A DNA stretch of 64,000 nt from an uncultured Acetatifactor sp. Its GTDB lineage: Bacteria > Bacillota > Clostridia > Lachnospirales > Lachnospiraceae. Each line of letters starts with the position of its first letter. Positions within the stretch are counted from its first letter, which is position 1. The notes below the pieces were generated by a model. That model was not told the origin of the DNA and made no database searches. It saw only the letters and a list, made by a program, of their open reading frames with translations. Both the position numbers and the translations under genes were made by a program. Below are positions 18,801 through 26,328 of the stretch, piece by piece. The stretch lies in NCBI GenBank assembly GCA_947629645.1, contig CANREV010000007.1, positions 38,416 to 102,415 on the forward strand. Reading direction: 5' to 3'.

Positions 18801-19310
18801 GATATATTCCATAAATCCTTTGTAGAGCGTCTCCAGATCCTTGAGTTTTCCTGCTAACGCCCCGCGCTTTTGCGCATATTCGATCAGCCTGGACACATCC
18901 TCCGTACCGATGCCGTATTGCATAAACTCTGAAATGGCGCTTTTTACTTCATGAATATAGCCCTGCCTGTGCAAAAATCCCCCCAGTACAGGCAGATCAT
19001 CTTTCAGACCGGCAGCCACTTTTTGCAGCACCAGGCTCTTTCCCGTATCGTCCAGCACGGGAGTTTCCTCGCTGCCCACCTCCTCAAGGATACGATGACC
19101 GAGCCGCATGAAACTCAGTACATCTATATTCATGATGCCGCCCCTTTCATTTAAGAGCACTAGCTCTTTCTGCGTCTGCATGGTGAACTGATCGGGAACA
19201 ATGATCAGGAAATTCCGCTCCGGTTCTCTCTGTGCCCGCGCTGTGATCTCCTGATAAATCTGTCTGCTCTTACCGGACCCTGACGGTCCAAATATGAATT
19301 TCAGGCTCAT
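15861..19310 (-). CDS. addB: AddB, ATP-dependent helicase/deoxyribonuclease subunit B
   Basis: About 1149 residues. The N-terminal Walker A is FIFGPSGSGKSRQIYQ. The C-terminal nuclease has VKVIDYKSGSR, and the four-Cys iron-sulfur staple is visible as one Cys in TYAACAYRHFLQYG and three in CQRGTQDACTYCAFRKVCGF (a C-x7-C-x2-C-x5-C spacing; one of these four would complete the usual set). I place the start at the ATG 19308-19310 rather than the upstream in-frame TTG at 19325, because an SD (GGAG) sits 9 bases before it. This ATG overlaps the mpg stop codon as ATGA, so translation of the two genes is probably coupled. Confidence 0.96.
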   Translation of the reverse strand: MSLKFIFGPSGSGKSRQIYQEITARAQREPERNFLIIVPDQFTMQTQKELVLLNERGGIMNIDVLSFMRLGHRILEEVGSEETPVLDDTGKSLVLQKVAAGLKDDLPVLGGFLHRQGYIHEVKSAISEFMQYGIGTEDVSRLIEYAQKRGALAGKLKDLETLYKGFMEYIRGSFITAEETLDVLRRSLCRSRLLPDSVVVFDGFTGFTPIQNRLIQELMQVCGEVILTVTLGEGEDPYVMDGEQKLFYLSKKTVRDLEKLAKEAAVPRQKDVFVKTHHRFAHAPALRHLERNLFRYPAKAYGKEQQEIFLFETATPRDEVHQTGLKICGLVREQGMAYRDIAVIMGDLEGYAPYVETEFGQMEIPCFLDRTRGITLNPMTEYIKSALELFEKDFSYEAVFHYLRSGMSGLEWTDIDALENYVLSVGVRGYRSYSRLFTRKTASMEGDEEALGRMNRLREQIMEQVSAFSLKKECSVKDHINSLYDFLVKNQVQTRLAEYQRQFEEEGDLVRAREYAQIYRLIMELLNQIYELLGDEVISLSEFREILEAGFGEIEVGTIPQNVDRVVVGDMERTRLRQVKALFFLGVNDGNIPKNVSKGGIISDMDREFLRESELELAPSPRQQMYIQRLYLYLNMTKPSDRLYLSYSKVNSAGRSLRPAYLIDIVRKLFPEIATEYPQLRPALEQIVTPAQGEGYLAEELREYAEGALPSEKMREFFTLYQVYGEEEPDGRRSFLTNAAFRRYQDSGLSAAVARALYGRHLETSVTRLETYAACAYRHFLQYGLSLKERREFGFESVDMGNVYHGVLEAFAEKLSQQGYTWFDFPEEFGERAVREALEAYAASYGDTVLYSSARNEYAITRMGRILTRTVMTLQRQLKKGSFTPEAYEISFCHADHLDSVDISLSEKEKMYLQGRIDRIDTAEAGDQVYVKVIDYKSGSRQFDLAALYYGLQLQLVVYMNTALEMAAKKHPGKEPVPAALLYYHIEDPAVETPVELAEEELEEELARQLRMNGVVNASFDIIERLDHFSGERSDVIPVERKKDGSLSARSSVMSGEELRLISDYVSRKIAGIGREILQGSISLNPCQRGTQDACTYCAFRKVCGFEESLTGCGKRRLKDLDKDEIFARMRQECQSPQTRQEPQEQRRE

Positions 19311-19951
19311 AAATAAAATCTCCAAAGATAATCTGCGGCTTCCTCCGCATAATCAATACCGATCCGTTTCCCTATCCTGATCCGGGAGGAGATCACCCTG
19401 ATCCCTTCCGTCAGATAGAAATCAGGACTTTCCACCATGTCCACATCATTGTCCGCCTTACTTATATGCATGGCAATGCAGAGTTTTCCGGGGCCATCGG
19501 AAAGATGTTTATCCAGTGAAGCAGGATAATTTTTCAACGTATACAGCTCTCTGTTCTTTCTTTTCTGCTTCATGTTCAGTTCTTCCAGACGAAGTCTGCG
19601 CATGACTTCCTCCGACTCTGCGTCCGCCGGTACCAGGCCGCGGAGCAGCACTGCCTGAGGAATCCCTTCTGACATCACGGCGATATTCATACAGTGATAC
19701 ATACCGTAAATCAGGTAAACATAGGAAGTGCCCGCCTGATGGTACATGGGTTCCGTCCTCTCCGTACGCCTGCCGCCGTAAGCGTGGGAACCTTTATCCG
19801 TCTCCCCCATGTAGCTCTCCACCTCCGTCAGGATCCCCCTTGCTGTCCCATAGGGCGTTGCGTGGACCAGGGTTTTCCCCAAAAGTTCTTTCGCAACCCT
19901 GATCCCGTCTCTGGCAAAAAACTCTCTTGTAAGCCTCTTTTTCTCCTGCAT
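19307..19951 (-). CDS. mpg: DNA-3-methyladenine glycosylase (AAG/Mpg family)
   Basis: 214 residues, the usual bacterial size. Family signatures are TREFFARDG, ELLGKTLVH, ILTEVESYMGETDKGSHA (the Glu in TEVE matches the catalytic Glu of human AAG), TERTEPMYHQAG and SYVYLIYGMYHCMNI. It flips out and removes alkylated or deaminated purines to start base excision repair. It is the first gene of a repair operon with addB and addA; its stop overlaps the addB start (ATGA). The upstream region carries a duplicated 47-bp repeat with TATAAT boxes on this strand. Confidence 0.94.
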   Translation of the reverse strand: MQEKKRLTREFFARDGIRVAKELLGKTLVHATPYGTARGILTEVESYMGETDKGSHAYGGRRTERTEPMYHQAGTSYVYLIYGMYHCMNIAVMSEGIPQAVLLRGLVPADAESEEVMRRLRLEELNMKQKRKNRELYTLKNYPASLDKHLSDGPGKLCIAMHISKADNDVDMVESPDFYLTEGIRVISSRIRIGKRIGIDYAEEAADYLWRFYL

Positions 19952-20015
19952 TTGATCTCTTACTGCCTCTTGCGCGATATCCCGAAAATGAATCTGTTAT
20001 CACCTTGTGTCTTTT

Positions 20016-20062
20016 GGATGGCCATCCGGCCGTCCCTGCCTCGAATAAGGTCATTATACCAT
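20016..20062. repeat. 47-bp direct repeat, copy 1 (upstream of mpg)
   Basis: The unit starts with a perfect 12-bp palindrome GGATGGCCATCC, then GGCCGTCC, then CTGCCTCGAATAAGG and TCATTATACCAT. It is identical to copy 2 apart from one missing C. Read on the minus strand it ends in ATGGTATAATGACC, a good -10 box (20053-20058), but no acceptable -35 lies 17 bases further upstream for this copy. Confidence 0.9.
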
Positions 20063-20084
20063 GATAGCTCCGCATTCATGGTAT

Positions 20085-20132
20085 GGATGGCCATCCGGCC
20101 GTCCCCTGCCTCGAATAAGGTCATTATACCAT
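20085..20132. repeat. 48-bp direct repeat, copy 2
   Basis: Same unit as at 20016-20062 with one extra C in the CCCC run. The 22 bases between the copies are bounded by a 7-bp inverted repeat (ATACCAT 20056-20062, ATGGTAT 20078-20084). The palindromic head and near-perfect tandem copy suggest either a recent duplication of a promoter region or a small dispersed repeat family. Confidence 0.9.
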
Positions 20133-20151
20133 ATGCACCCTCTTTTATAAA
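20123..20151 (-). promoter_or_regulatory. Probable promoter of mpg-addB-addA
   Basis: Minus-strand TATAAT (20123-20128) with a weak TTTATA -35 (20146-20151), 17 bases apart. It lies back-to-back with the plus-strand promoter of the HAD gene. The -10 belongs to repeat copy 2. Confidence 0.5.
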
Positions 20152-20153
20152 CC

Positions 20154-20182
20154 TTGAAATGGAGAGGCGGAAATGATATACT
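20154..20182 (+). promoter_or_regulatory. Promoter of the HAD hydrolase gene
   Basis: TTGAAA (20154-20159), a 17-base spacer, and TATACT (20177-20182): a near-consensus sigma-A promoter. Transcription would start near 20189, about 30 bases before the chosen ATG. Confidence 0.75.
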
Positions 20183-20219
20183 GAGGGGCAGATTCGCAGT
20201 AAAAGTTGAGAGGACGCAA

Positions 20220-21032
20220 ATGCTCATGGAATCTTTGAGAAAGAAAAAATTATTTTTGTTTGATATAGACGGCACCCTGGCCGTAGGAGACACTCTGTAT
20301 GAAGGAAGCGCAAAACTGCTTTCCTATATCGAATCCATCGGGGGAAAATCTTATTTCATCACAAACAATTCCACCAAAAGCGGGGCCGACTATGTGGAAA
20401 AATTCCGGACCGCCTTCGGACTTCAGACCACTCATGACCAGTTCGTCACCTCCGGTTATCTGACACTTCACTTTTTAAAGGAACATTACAACGACAAAAA
20501 GATCTATGTGTTAGGCACAGCCTCCTTTGTGGAAGAACTGCGAAGAAACGGCCTGACCGTCACAGAGACCGCGGAAGATAACATAGAATGCGCCGTAGTG
20601 GCATATGACAGTGAACTGACTTACGAAAAGCTGATTCAGGCCTCCAAAGTGCTCCTTGCTTCAGATATCCCCTTCTATGGGACTAACCCTGATCTGCGCT
20701 GCCCTGTAGATTTCGGATTTATCCCGGACTGCGGCGCCATCTGCGACATGATCTCAGCCACCACAGGTAAGCATCCCCTCTATCTGGGCAAGCCAAACAG
20801 AGAAGTGGTGGACCACTGTCTGAGGGCTTCCGGATTTACCCCGCAGGAAACGCTGGTGGTAGGCGACAGACTCTACACGGACATTGCCTGCGGCATCAAC
20901 GCGGGGGTGGATACCTGCGTGCTGTTTACCGGAGAAGCGAAACCGGAGGATATGGCGGACACAGAATATCCCGCCACCTATCAATTCCGGAACATCGAAG
21001 AACTTTTCCTAAACTGCACAGAGAGAGAATAG
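20220..21032 (+). CDS. HAD-superfamily IIA (NagD/phosphoglycolate-phosphatase-like) hydrolase
   Basis: 270 residues from the ATG at 20220 (SD AGAGG 6-7 bases upstream; further upstream in-frame ATGs would lie inside the promoter). HAD motif I is FLFDIDGTLAVGDTLYEG, motif II SYFITNNSTKSGADY, and motifs III/IV GKPNREVVDHCL and LVVGDRLYTDIACGINAG. The IIA-type cap sits between motifs II and III. Members dephosphorylate small metabolites such as p-nitrophenyl phosphate, UMP or phosphoglycolate; the exact substrate is not readable. It is a single-gene unit that converges on the dipeptidase gene with a 15-base gap. Confidence 0.93.
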   Translation: MLMESLRKKKLFLFDIDGTLAVGDTLYEGSAKLLSYIESIGGKSYFITNNSTKSGADYVEKFRTAFGLQTTHDQFVTSGYLTLHFLKEHYNDKKIYVLGTASFVEELRRNGLTVTETAEDNIECAVVAYDSELTYEKLIQASKVLLASDIPFYGTNPDLRCPVDFGFIPDCGAICDMISATTGKHPLYLGKPNREVVDHCLRASGFTPQETLVVGDRLYTDIACGINAGVDTCVLFTGEAKPEDMADTEYPATYQFRNIEELFLNCTERE

Positions 21033-21047
21033 TATCTTAAAAGCAAA

Positions 21048-22133
21048 TTACCCCAGGGTATCCCGATACACCCGCAGGATATTCCCGTAAAAAATCTGAT
21101 CCAGCTGATCCTCGCTAAAGCCCGCTCTGTGCAAGGCTTCCCAGAGTGTTTCCATATCCTGGGCGCCCCGGATCTCCCGATGGGTGTTTATACCGTCAAA
21201 ATCGCTGCCCAGCCCTAAAACGCCGATGCCGCCCAGCTTCACGATGTGTCTGGCATGACGGACCACAGCTTCGATGGTACCGGGATTCGGGGTTCCCACC
21301 GGCTTCTCTTCCAGAAAATCAGCACAATAATTCAGACCTGTGACGCCGCCTCTCTGCGCCAGAGCGCGGATCATGTCATCGCTCAGATTGCGGACGCAGG
21401 GACACACGCTCCTCGCATCGGAATGGCTGGCCACAAAGGGCTTTTTTGTCACCTCGAGCACATCATAAAATCCCGCATCCGACAGGTGGGACACGTCCGG
21501 AATGATGCCCAGACGTTCCATTTCTTCCACCATTTCTTTTCCTTTTCGCGTCAGGCCGTCCGTCACATTGGGGGTACGGTTATAAGCCTCAAACGCCTTT
21601 TGGGCTTCCTGCCATTTCCGTCTGCGCTCCTTTGAATCTTCCCCGCATTCTTCCCAGGCTTTCTTTTTCTCCCGCGCCCTGTCGCCGAGATTGCGGTTAA
21701 AATTGGGGGATCCGATCTCATTGGGGAAATTCCATGTCAGCGTGATCATACGCACGCCCATCTCGTACAGCTTCTTAAGCTTTTCTGTCTCGCCTTTGCA
21801 GACGGCGCCTTCCTCCACGGTCAGCATAGCGGAGAGCTTTCCGGCGCCCTCGTTGTCCAGGATATCCTGATAGCAAAGCGCCGGCGCCAAAATATCTTTG
21901 TTGCGCTCCAGTTCCATCCGATAATATTCATACAGTCTTAAGACTCTCTGCCAAGGGTCCCCGTCATGGTCCAGCTCCACGAACAAAGCGAAATTCTGGA
22001 GCAGATAATGACTGTCCCGCATGCGCAGCAGATCCAGATGGAGATGGTTTTGGCGCAGCTTTTTGGGCGTACCCTGCTCCTGTAGGGAGAGCAGCTTATA
22101 GATGGTATCGCAATGCATATCGATTACTTTCAT
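21048..22133 (-). CDS. Membrane-dipeptidase-type zinc peptidase (M19)
   Basis: 361 residues. It starts with the zinc-binding DMHCDTIYKLL (H-x-D), carries MLTVEEGAVC (bridging Glu), IPDVSHLSDAGFYDV, VASHSDARSVCPCVRNLSDDMI and LGLGSDFDGI, all typical of renal-dipeptidase-like M19 enzymes. No signal peptide is present, so a cytoplasmic dipeptidase acting on D- or L-dipeptides is likely, for example in peptide or wall-peptide recycling. An SD-like GGAG lies 8 bases before the start. An insertion rich in Lys/Glu/Arg at about residues 155-185 is somewhat longer than usual. Confidence 0.93.
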   Translation of the reverse strand: MKVIDMHCDTIYKLLSLQEQGTPKKLRQNHLHLDLLRMRDSHYLLQNFALFVELDHDGDPWQRVLRLYEYYRMELERNKDILAPALCYQDILDNEGAGKLSAMLTVEEGAVCKGETEKLKKLYEMGVRMITLTWNFPNEIGSPNFNRNLGDRAREKKKAWEECGEDSKERRRKWQEAQKAFEAYNRTPNVTDGLTRKGKEMVEEMERLGIIPDVSHLSDAGFYDVLEVTKKPFVASHSDARSVCPCVRNLSDDMIRALAQRGGVTGLNYCADFLEEKPVGTPNPGTIEAVVRHARHIVKLGGIGVLGLGSDFDGINTHREIRGAQDMETLWEALHRAGFSEDQLDQIFYGNILRVYRDTLG

Positions 22134-22185
22134 CCTTCAAACTCCGTTCCCGTTCATTTCTTTTTCCACAGGCCGATCATCATGA

Positions 22186-23217
22186 TTACTTTACCACCGC
22201 GCGCTCTTTCAGAAACGTTTTCCAGATGTCGATATACTGGGCTTTCAGGTGCACGCCGTCAAATGTGTAGGAAGGGGTCATGCCCCCGCTTTCGTCACAG
22301 ATCTGAGGATTTACGTCCAGATAAAATATCCTGTCATTGTCCGCGATCTGTTTCAGCGCCTCGTTCCTTTCTTCGATCCCCTCATTATTGATGTAATCGC
22401 CCTGTCCGGAACGCTGGGCCGTCACCTTCATAATCCCCTGGATATAAAGGATAGCGTCAGGCTGCAGCTCCAGCAAGTGATCCACCGCCGCCCGATAAGC
22501 ATCCGCAAAGGATTCCACCGTCCCCGTACCCATCTCATTGATACCGATCATCAGATAAATCTTGCGATAAGAATTCTCTGTCAGCGCCTGCTCCACGGTG
22601 ATCTTTTTCTTCTGTCCCTCCACCGGCACAATCTCGGCATCGAACAGTTTATAGATGGTCAGTCCGGTGGAGGCAAAGAAATCAGCCGTCTCCTCCAAGC
22701 CGCCGTACTCATACATGCCCACCGTGCGGGAGTCGCCGATAAATACCGCGTCCGCGAAGTAATCGTCCTCCACCGTCTGATAAATCACCTCATCGTCCGT
22801 TTTCTCCACATTTTGAGCGGAAGAGATATCTGACGGCTGCATATTTCCAGCCGCAGGCGGCTCCGACTGTGCCGCATCCTCCGGGGAATCGGCGTCATTG
22901 CCCGATGTCGAAACACCCGGAGCCACTGATTCCTCCCCTGCGGACACGATTTCGCCTACCGCAGGCATACTCCCGTCCGGTTCGGCGCCCGCCGTCATCT
23001 CCGTGCCCTCAGCGTAAGTTGCCGTTCCTGCCTGCTCCGTAAAATCGTCCATCCGGAGGTTTTCCATATTCCGCACTATATTTTCATACCAGATCTTAAT
23101 CTGTTCTTTCGGTTTCGCGTAAACCTGCCAGTCGTCCACCACCGACAGATAGATGACTCCCGCCATCACCCACAGGAGCATATATGACCATTTTTTCAGC
23201 CACTTCATGGCTATCAC
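22186..23217 (-). CDS. Membrane-anchored SGNH/GDSL-type hydrolase, partner of the MBOAT gene
   Basis: About 343 residues. I start at the GTG at 23217 (GAGG 5 bases upstream); the ATG at 23208 is the alternative. The in-frame region further upstream overlaps the MBOAT gene and is not expected to be translated. Order: one N-terminal TM (KKWSYMLLWVMAGVIYLSVV), a linker rich in Glu, Ala, Ser and Pro, then an SGNH domain with block I VFIGDSRTVGMY (nucleophile Ser), GINEMG as block III and FDGVHL as block V. SGNH proteins paired with MBOAT enzymes complete O-acylation of secreted or wall polymers, as with PatB or AlgX. It sits 14 bases after the MBOAT gene, so they form one operon. Confidence 0.88.
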   Translation of the reverse strand: MIAMKWLKKWSYMLLWVMAGVIYLSVVDDWQVYAKPKEQIKIWYENIVRNMENLRMDDFTEQAGTATYAEGTEMTAGAEPDGSMPAVGEIVSAGEESVAPGVSTSGNDADSPEDAAQSEPPAAGNMQPSDISSAQNVEKTDDEVIYQTVEDDYFADAVFIGDSRTVGMYEYGGLEETADFFASTGLTIYKLFDAEIVPVEGQKKKITVEQALTENSYRKIYLMIGINEMGTGTVESFADAYRAAVDHLLELQPDAILYIQGIMKVTAQRSGQGDYINNEGIEERNEALKQIADNDRIFYLDVNPQICDESGGMTPSYTFDGVHLKAQYIDIWKTFLKERAVVK

Positions 23218-23231
23218 CCATTCCTCATTTG

Positions 23232-24626
23232 TCAAAAATTCAGGTACATGAAGGGATTTTGTCCCTCCACCCGAAGCCGCCACACACAGATCCAAAACAG
23301 GACGATCAACAGAAGCATTCCCCACACGCTGTCCTTCCACTTTCGGAAAAGCTTCTGCAGCGCAGGCGTACAGGCGATACATCCCGCGGCAAACAATACG
23401 CCGTAGTTTGCCAATGCTTTTTCCCAATCTCCTGAATTGACCTGAATGCCCTCAACGACCCCGAACATCCTTCCAAGATAAATCCCCAGCTGGGACAGGT
23501 CCGTGATGGCAAAACACATCCAGCTTACAGGGATCACAAACCACAGATACAAGTGCGGCAGAATCTTAAAAGCGCCCTGGGGAACCAATCTCTCCCCGGA
23601 CAGCCGCGCCATAAACCGTTCCATGACAATAAGCGCCCACAGCATCATGCCCCAGATCAGAAAGTTGAGGCTGCCGCCGTGCCACAAAGAGGTCAGCAGC
23701 CAGACGCACAACAGATTCAGCACCGTGCGCAGACCGCCTTTCCTGCTTCCGCCCAGCGGGATATACACATAACGGCAAAACCACCTTCCCAGAGTGATAT
23801 GCCATCTGCGGTAAAATTCCCTCACGGAACCTGCCATGTAGGGATTCTTAAAATTCTCCGGAAGCGAAAAGCCGAGCATCCGGCCCAATCCCACGGCCAT
23901 AACGGAATATCCGTAAAAATCAAAATACAGTTTCAGGGAATAGGCAAAGGCCGCTATCCACGCAAGGGGCGTAGAAATGCTCTCAAAACCCGTGACCTGA
24001 ACTTCCCTCCACAACAGACCGAGGCGGTCTGCCAAAAGCACTTTAAACACCAATCCTACCGTAAAGATTTTCAGTCCGTCCTGTATGTTCTTTGCAGAAA
24101 ACTCCCTCTCGTAAAGCGCCTCCCGCACTTCCCCGTAATTGACGATAGGGCCGGACAACAGCTGAGGAAACATAGTAATATAAGTAGCAAACCTCACAAA
24201 GGACGTCTCTTTCCTCTCCTCGCCCCTATAGACATCGATCAGATAAGACAGGATCTGAAATGTATAAAAACTAATGCCGATTGGCAGTTCACCTTTTCCG
24301 ATTCCGCACTTAAACAGTGCCAGTACTCCGATATTCCCCAGCACGGCCGCCGCCAGCAGGTTCTTTCTCTTTCGATCTGATTTACTTTTCTTTTGTCTCT
24401 TATCCTTACCCTTCAGCCTTGCTCCTCTTGCAAGATGCAGCCCCAGAAAGTAATTCACCACCACGGAGACCAACAGTAGCAGCAGATAATCCGGCTCCCC
24501 AAAAGCATAAAAAATCAGACTGGCGCAAAACAGTATACCGTTTTTCATATTTTTGGGGGTTATACCATACAGAAGCAGAAACAGCGGCAGAAAACAAAGT
24601 AAGAATTCTATACTGCTAAATATCAA
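23232..24626 (-). CDS. MBOAT-family membrane O-acyltransferase (AlgI/DltB-like)
   Basis: 464 residues, a polytopic membrane protein with about ten hydrophobic segments. Family signs are the start IFSSIEFLLCFLPLFLLLY, FPQLLSGPIVNYGEV, FYRRWHITLGRWFCRYVYIPLGG and the catalytic-His motif LLTSLWHGGSLNFLIWG. Such proteins pass acyl (usually acetyl) groups across the membrane to a partner acting outside; the SGNH gene follows directly. The start codon is TTG at 24626: there is no ATG or GTG in a suitable place and the N-terminal pattern matches the family from this codon. The SD is weak. The polymer acylated is unknown. Confidence 0.93.
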   Translation of the reverse strand: MIFSSIEFLLCFLPLFLLLYGITPKNMKNGILFCASLIFYAFGEPDYLLLLLVSVVVNYFLGLHLARGARLKGKDKRQKKSKSDRKRKNLLAAAVLGNIGVLALFKCGIGKGELPIGISFYTFQILSYLIDVYRGEERKETSFVRFATYITMFPQLLSGPIVNYGEVREALYEREFSAKNIQDGLKIFTVGLVFKVLLADRLGLLWREVQVTGFESISTPLAWIAAFAYSLKLYFDFYGYSVMAVGLGRMLGFSLPENFKNPYMAGSVREFYRRWHITLGRWFCRYVYIPLGGSRKGGLRTVLNLLCVWLLTSLWHGGSLNFLIWGMMLWALIVMERFMARLSGERLVPQGAFKILPHLYLWFVIPVSWMCFAITDLSQLGIYLGRMFGVVEGIQVNSGDWEKALANYGVLFAAGCIACTPALQKLFRKWKDSVWGMLLLIVLFWICVWRLRVEGQNPFMYLNF

Positions 24627-24728
24627 GAATTATCACATCTTTCATCGCTTCTATACTTCTATAGTATCGTTTTACCCGTCCCATTACAACATAAATTTTC
24701 TTAATTTTAACTAACATTTTTTTACAAA

Positions 24729-24760
24729 ATTGTTGCAAAACAATCCCGTTATGTTAAGAT
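24729..24760 (+). promoter_or_regulatory. Promoter with overlapping palindrome (candidate operator) for the TetR gene
   Basis: TTGCAA (24733-24738), a 16-base spacer, and TAAGAT (24755-24760) preceded by TG form an extended -10 promoter. The inverted repeat ATTGTT-GCAA-AACAAT (24729-24744) covers the -35 box, a usual place for an autorepressor site. Confidence 0.5.
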
Positions 24761-24797
24761 AATAAGGCAGCCTGTAAATCACCTGACGGAGAGCAGC

Positions 24798-25400
24798 ATG
24801 AACAGCAAATTTTTTGACCTGAAAAAAGAAAAACAGGACAGAATGATCAACGCGTCCCTGAAGATATTCGCCCTTCAGGGGTATCGCCATGCCAGTACGG
24901 ACGACATTGTCCGGGAAGCCGCCATCAGCAAAGGACTGCTGTTTCATTATTTTGGGAGCAAGCTTGGCGTCTATGATTTCATCTATGATTACAGCGTCCG
25001 GTACATGAATCTGGAGCTGAAGTCCAATGTCGATCCCAAGGAAACGGATATGTTCCTGCTCTTAAAACAGACCGAGGCCGCCCGCATGCATGCCATGAGG
25101 GGCTATCCCTATATGCAGCAGTTTTTAAACCGCTCCATGTCAGAGGATGTGAGCGAAGCGCTGCTGGCTGTCGAGGGGAAGCGGAATGTACTGGTGGACA
25201 CTTACGATGCCATTGACCGGCAAATGGACTTTTCCTCGCTCCCTGTGGGAATCGATGGGGAAAAGCTCCGCAAAATGCTGAATCTTACCATCAAGGGACT
25301 GATGACGGAGCATTTTCAGGACGCTTCTTTCCAACCCGATATGCTGTATGAGGAAATCTGCACCTATCTTGATATGGTCAGAAAGCTGGTATACCGTTGA
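24798..25400 (+). CDS. TetR/AcrR-family transcriptional regulator
   Basis: 200 residues. The N-terminal HTH reads INASLKIFALQGYRHASTD then DIVREAAISKGLLFHYFGSK, the classic TetR pattern; the C-terminal helical ligand domain is not specific enough to name an inducer. It stands alone between divergently and convergently oriented genes (6 bases from the DUF6062 gene 3' end), so its regulon cannot be read from the layout. A palindrome over its own -35 suggests autoregulation. Confidence 0.92.
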   Translation: MNSKFFDLKKEKQDRMINASLKIFALQGYRHASTDDIVREAAISKGLLFHYFGSKLGVYDFIYDYSVRYMNLELKSNVDPKETDMFLLLKQTEAARMHAMRGYPYMQQFLNRSMSEDVSEALLAVEGKRNVLVDTYDAIDRQMDFSSLPVGIDGEKLRKMLNLTIKGLMTEHFQDASFQPDMLYEEICTYLDMVRKLVYR

Positions 25401-25406
25401 CCTCTG

Positions 25407-26168
25407 TCACTTGCTCATTTTATAGACGGGATCCGCAGGATACCCGCCTTTTAATTTCTGCATGCCTCGCTGAATAGCGTCTTTCGAGTTCTTCCAATCC
25501 GCATCTTTGTTTCGATAATCGAATTTCTCCACCATCCACGCCACATCCTCAGCTACGCGCTTCATGTTCTCCTCCATCACCGGAAGCACGCAGGCATAGA
25601 AATCTTCCCTGTCTTTCTCCTTTAACAACCGATCGGCGGTCTCGCAAAGATCTCCAAAGTGAGACAGGCAGAAGCCTTTTCCGCTCTGTATTTTATCGCG
25701 GAATGCCTGATCCTGTCTGAACAGATAAAAGAAGGTGTCCAGATATCGGTCATAGGTATCGCGGTACTGGCTGCAAATGTAGCAGGAAGCCTCCTTTTGA
25801 CGCACCCATGCCCCAATGGGACTGCCGCCGGTATCCTGCCCCAGAAATTTCTTTTTCATGTGGGGTTTCCCTGACTTTACCTCCGCGAAAGTTTTTTGCA
25901 TCTCTCCGATCATACGCTGGTAATGGGTCTTAAGGATCCACGCGTTGCCCAAAGTGTTGCCGTAATCAAACATTTTCCGGAAATGAGTCCTGCAAAAACC
26001 TGCTTTATCCGTTATTTCCCTGATATCCGCCTCCATGTAGGAGGACCCGCTTCCAAGGACAAAATCCAGAAGATCCTGCTCAATACTTCTTTCAATATAG
26101 CAAAAAGGACATTCATCCCCCGCGTTCACCGCGTCATTCAAAGGAATTGTATACAACTGCTCTTTCAT
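25407..26168 (-). CDS. DUF6062-like protein with duplicated Cys/His zinc-type motifs
   Basis: 253 residues, function unknown. Two similar modules are visible: CPFCYIERS followed by GFCRTHF, and CYICSQY followed by GFCLSHF. Each has a CxxC plus C-x2-H set able to bind a metal ion, probably zinc. Between and after them are helical, charged stretches. No membrane segment or signal peptide is present. It is recognised as resembling DUF6062, a family seen mainly in Clostridia. It has its own promoter (26216-26244) and converges on the TetR gene with only 6 bases between, so co-regulation is not implied. Confidence 0.8.
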   Translation of the reverse strand: MKEQLYTIPLNDAVNAGDECPFCYIERSIEQDLLDFVLGSGSSYMEADIREITDKAGFCRTHFRKMFDYGNTLGNAWILKTHYQRMIGEMQKTFAEVKSGKPHMKKKFLGQDTGGSPIGAWVRQKEASCYICSQYRDTYDRYLDTFFYLFRQDQAFRDKIQSGKGFCLSHFGDLCETADRLLKEKDREDFYACVLPVMEENMKRVAEDVAWMVEKFDYRNKDADWKNSKDAIQRGMQKLKGGYPADPVYKMSK

Positions 26169-26215
26169 AGGAATACCTGCCTTTCGTATAATTCTGATGC
26201 AAACTACATATTATG

Positions 26216-26244
26216 ATTATACCTCAGTTTGACTGTTTAATCAA
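26216..26244 (-). promoter_or_regulatory. Promoter of the DUF6062-like gene
   Basis: Minus-strand TTGATT (26239-26244), a 17-base spacer and a perfect TATAAT (26216-26221). It is about 48 bases before the start codon at 26168. Confidence 0.7.
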
Positions 26245-26328
26245 AAATTTATAGATATTCCCTTTTCAAACATAAAAATTAGTATTAAAATATTGGTAAA
26301 ACAACCTATCGAAAGGAGTCCCCCGATT

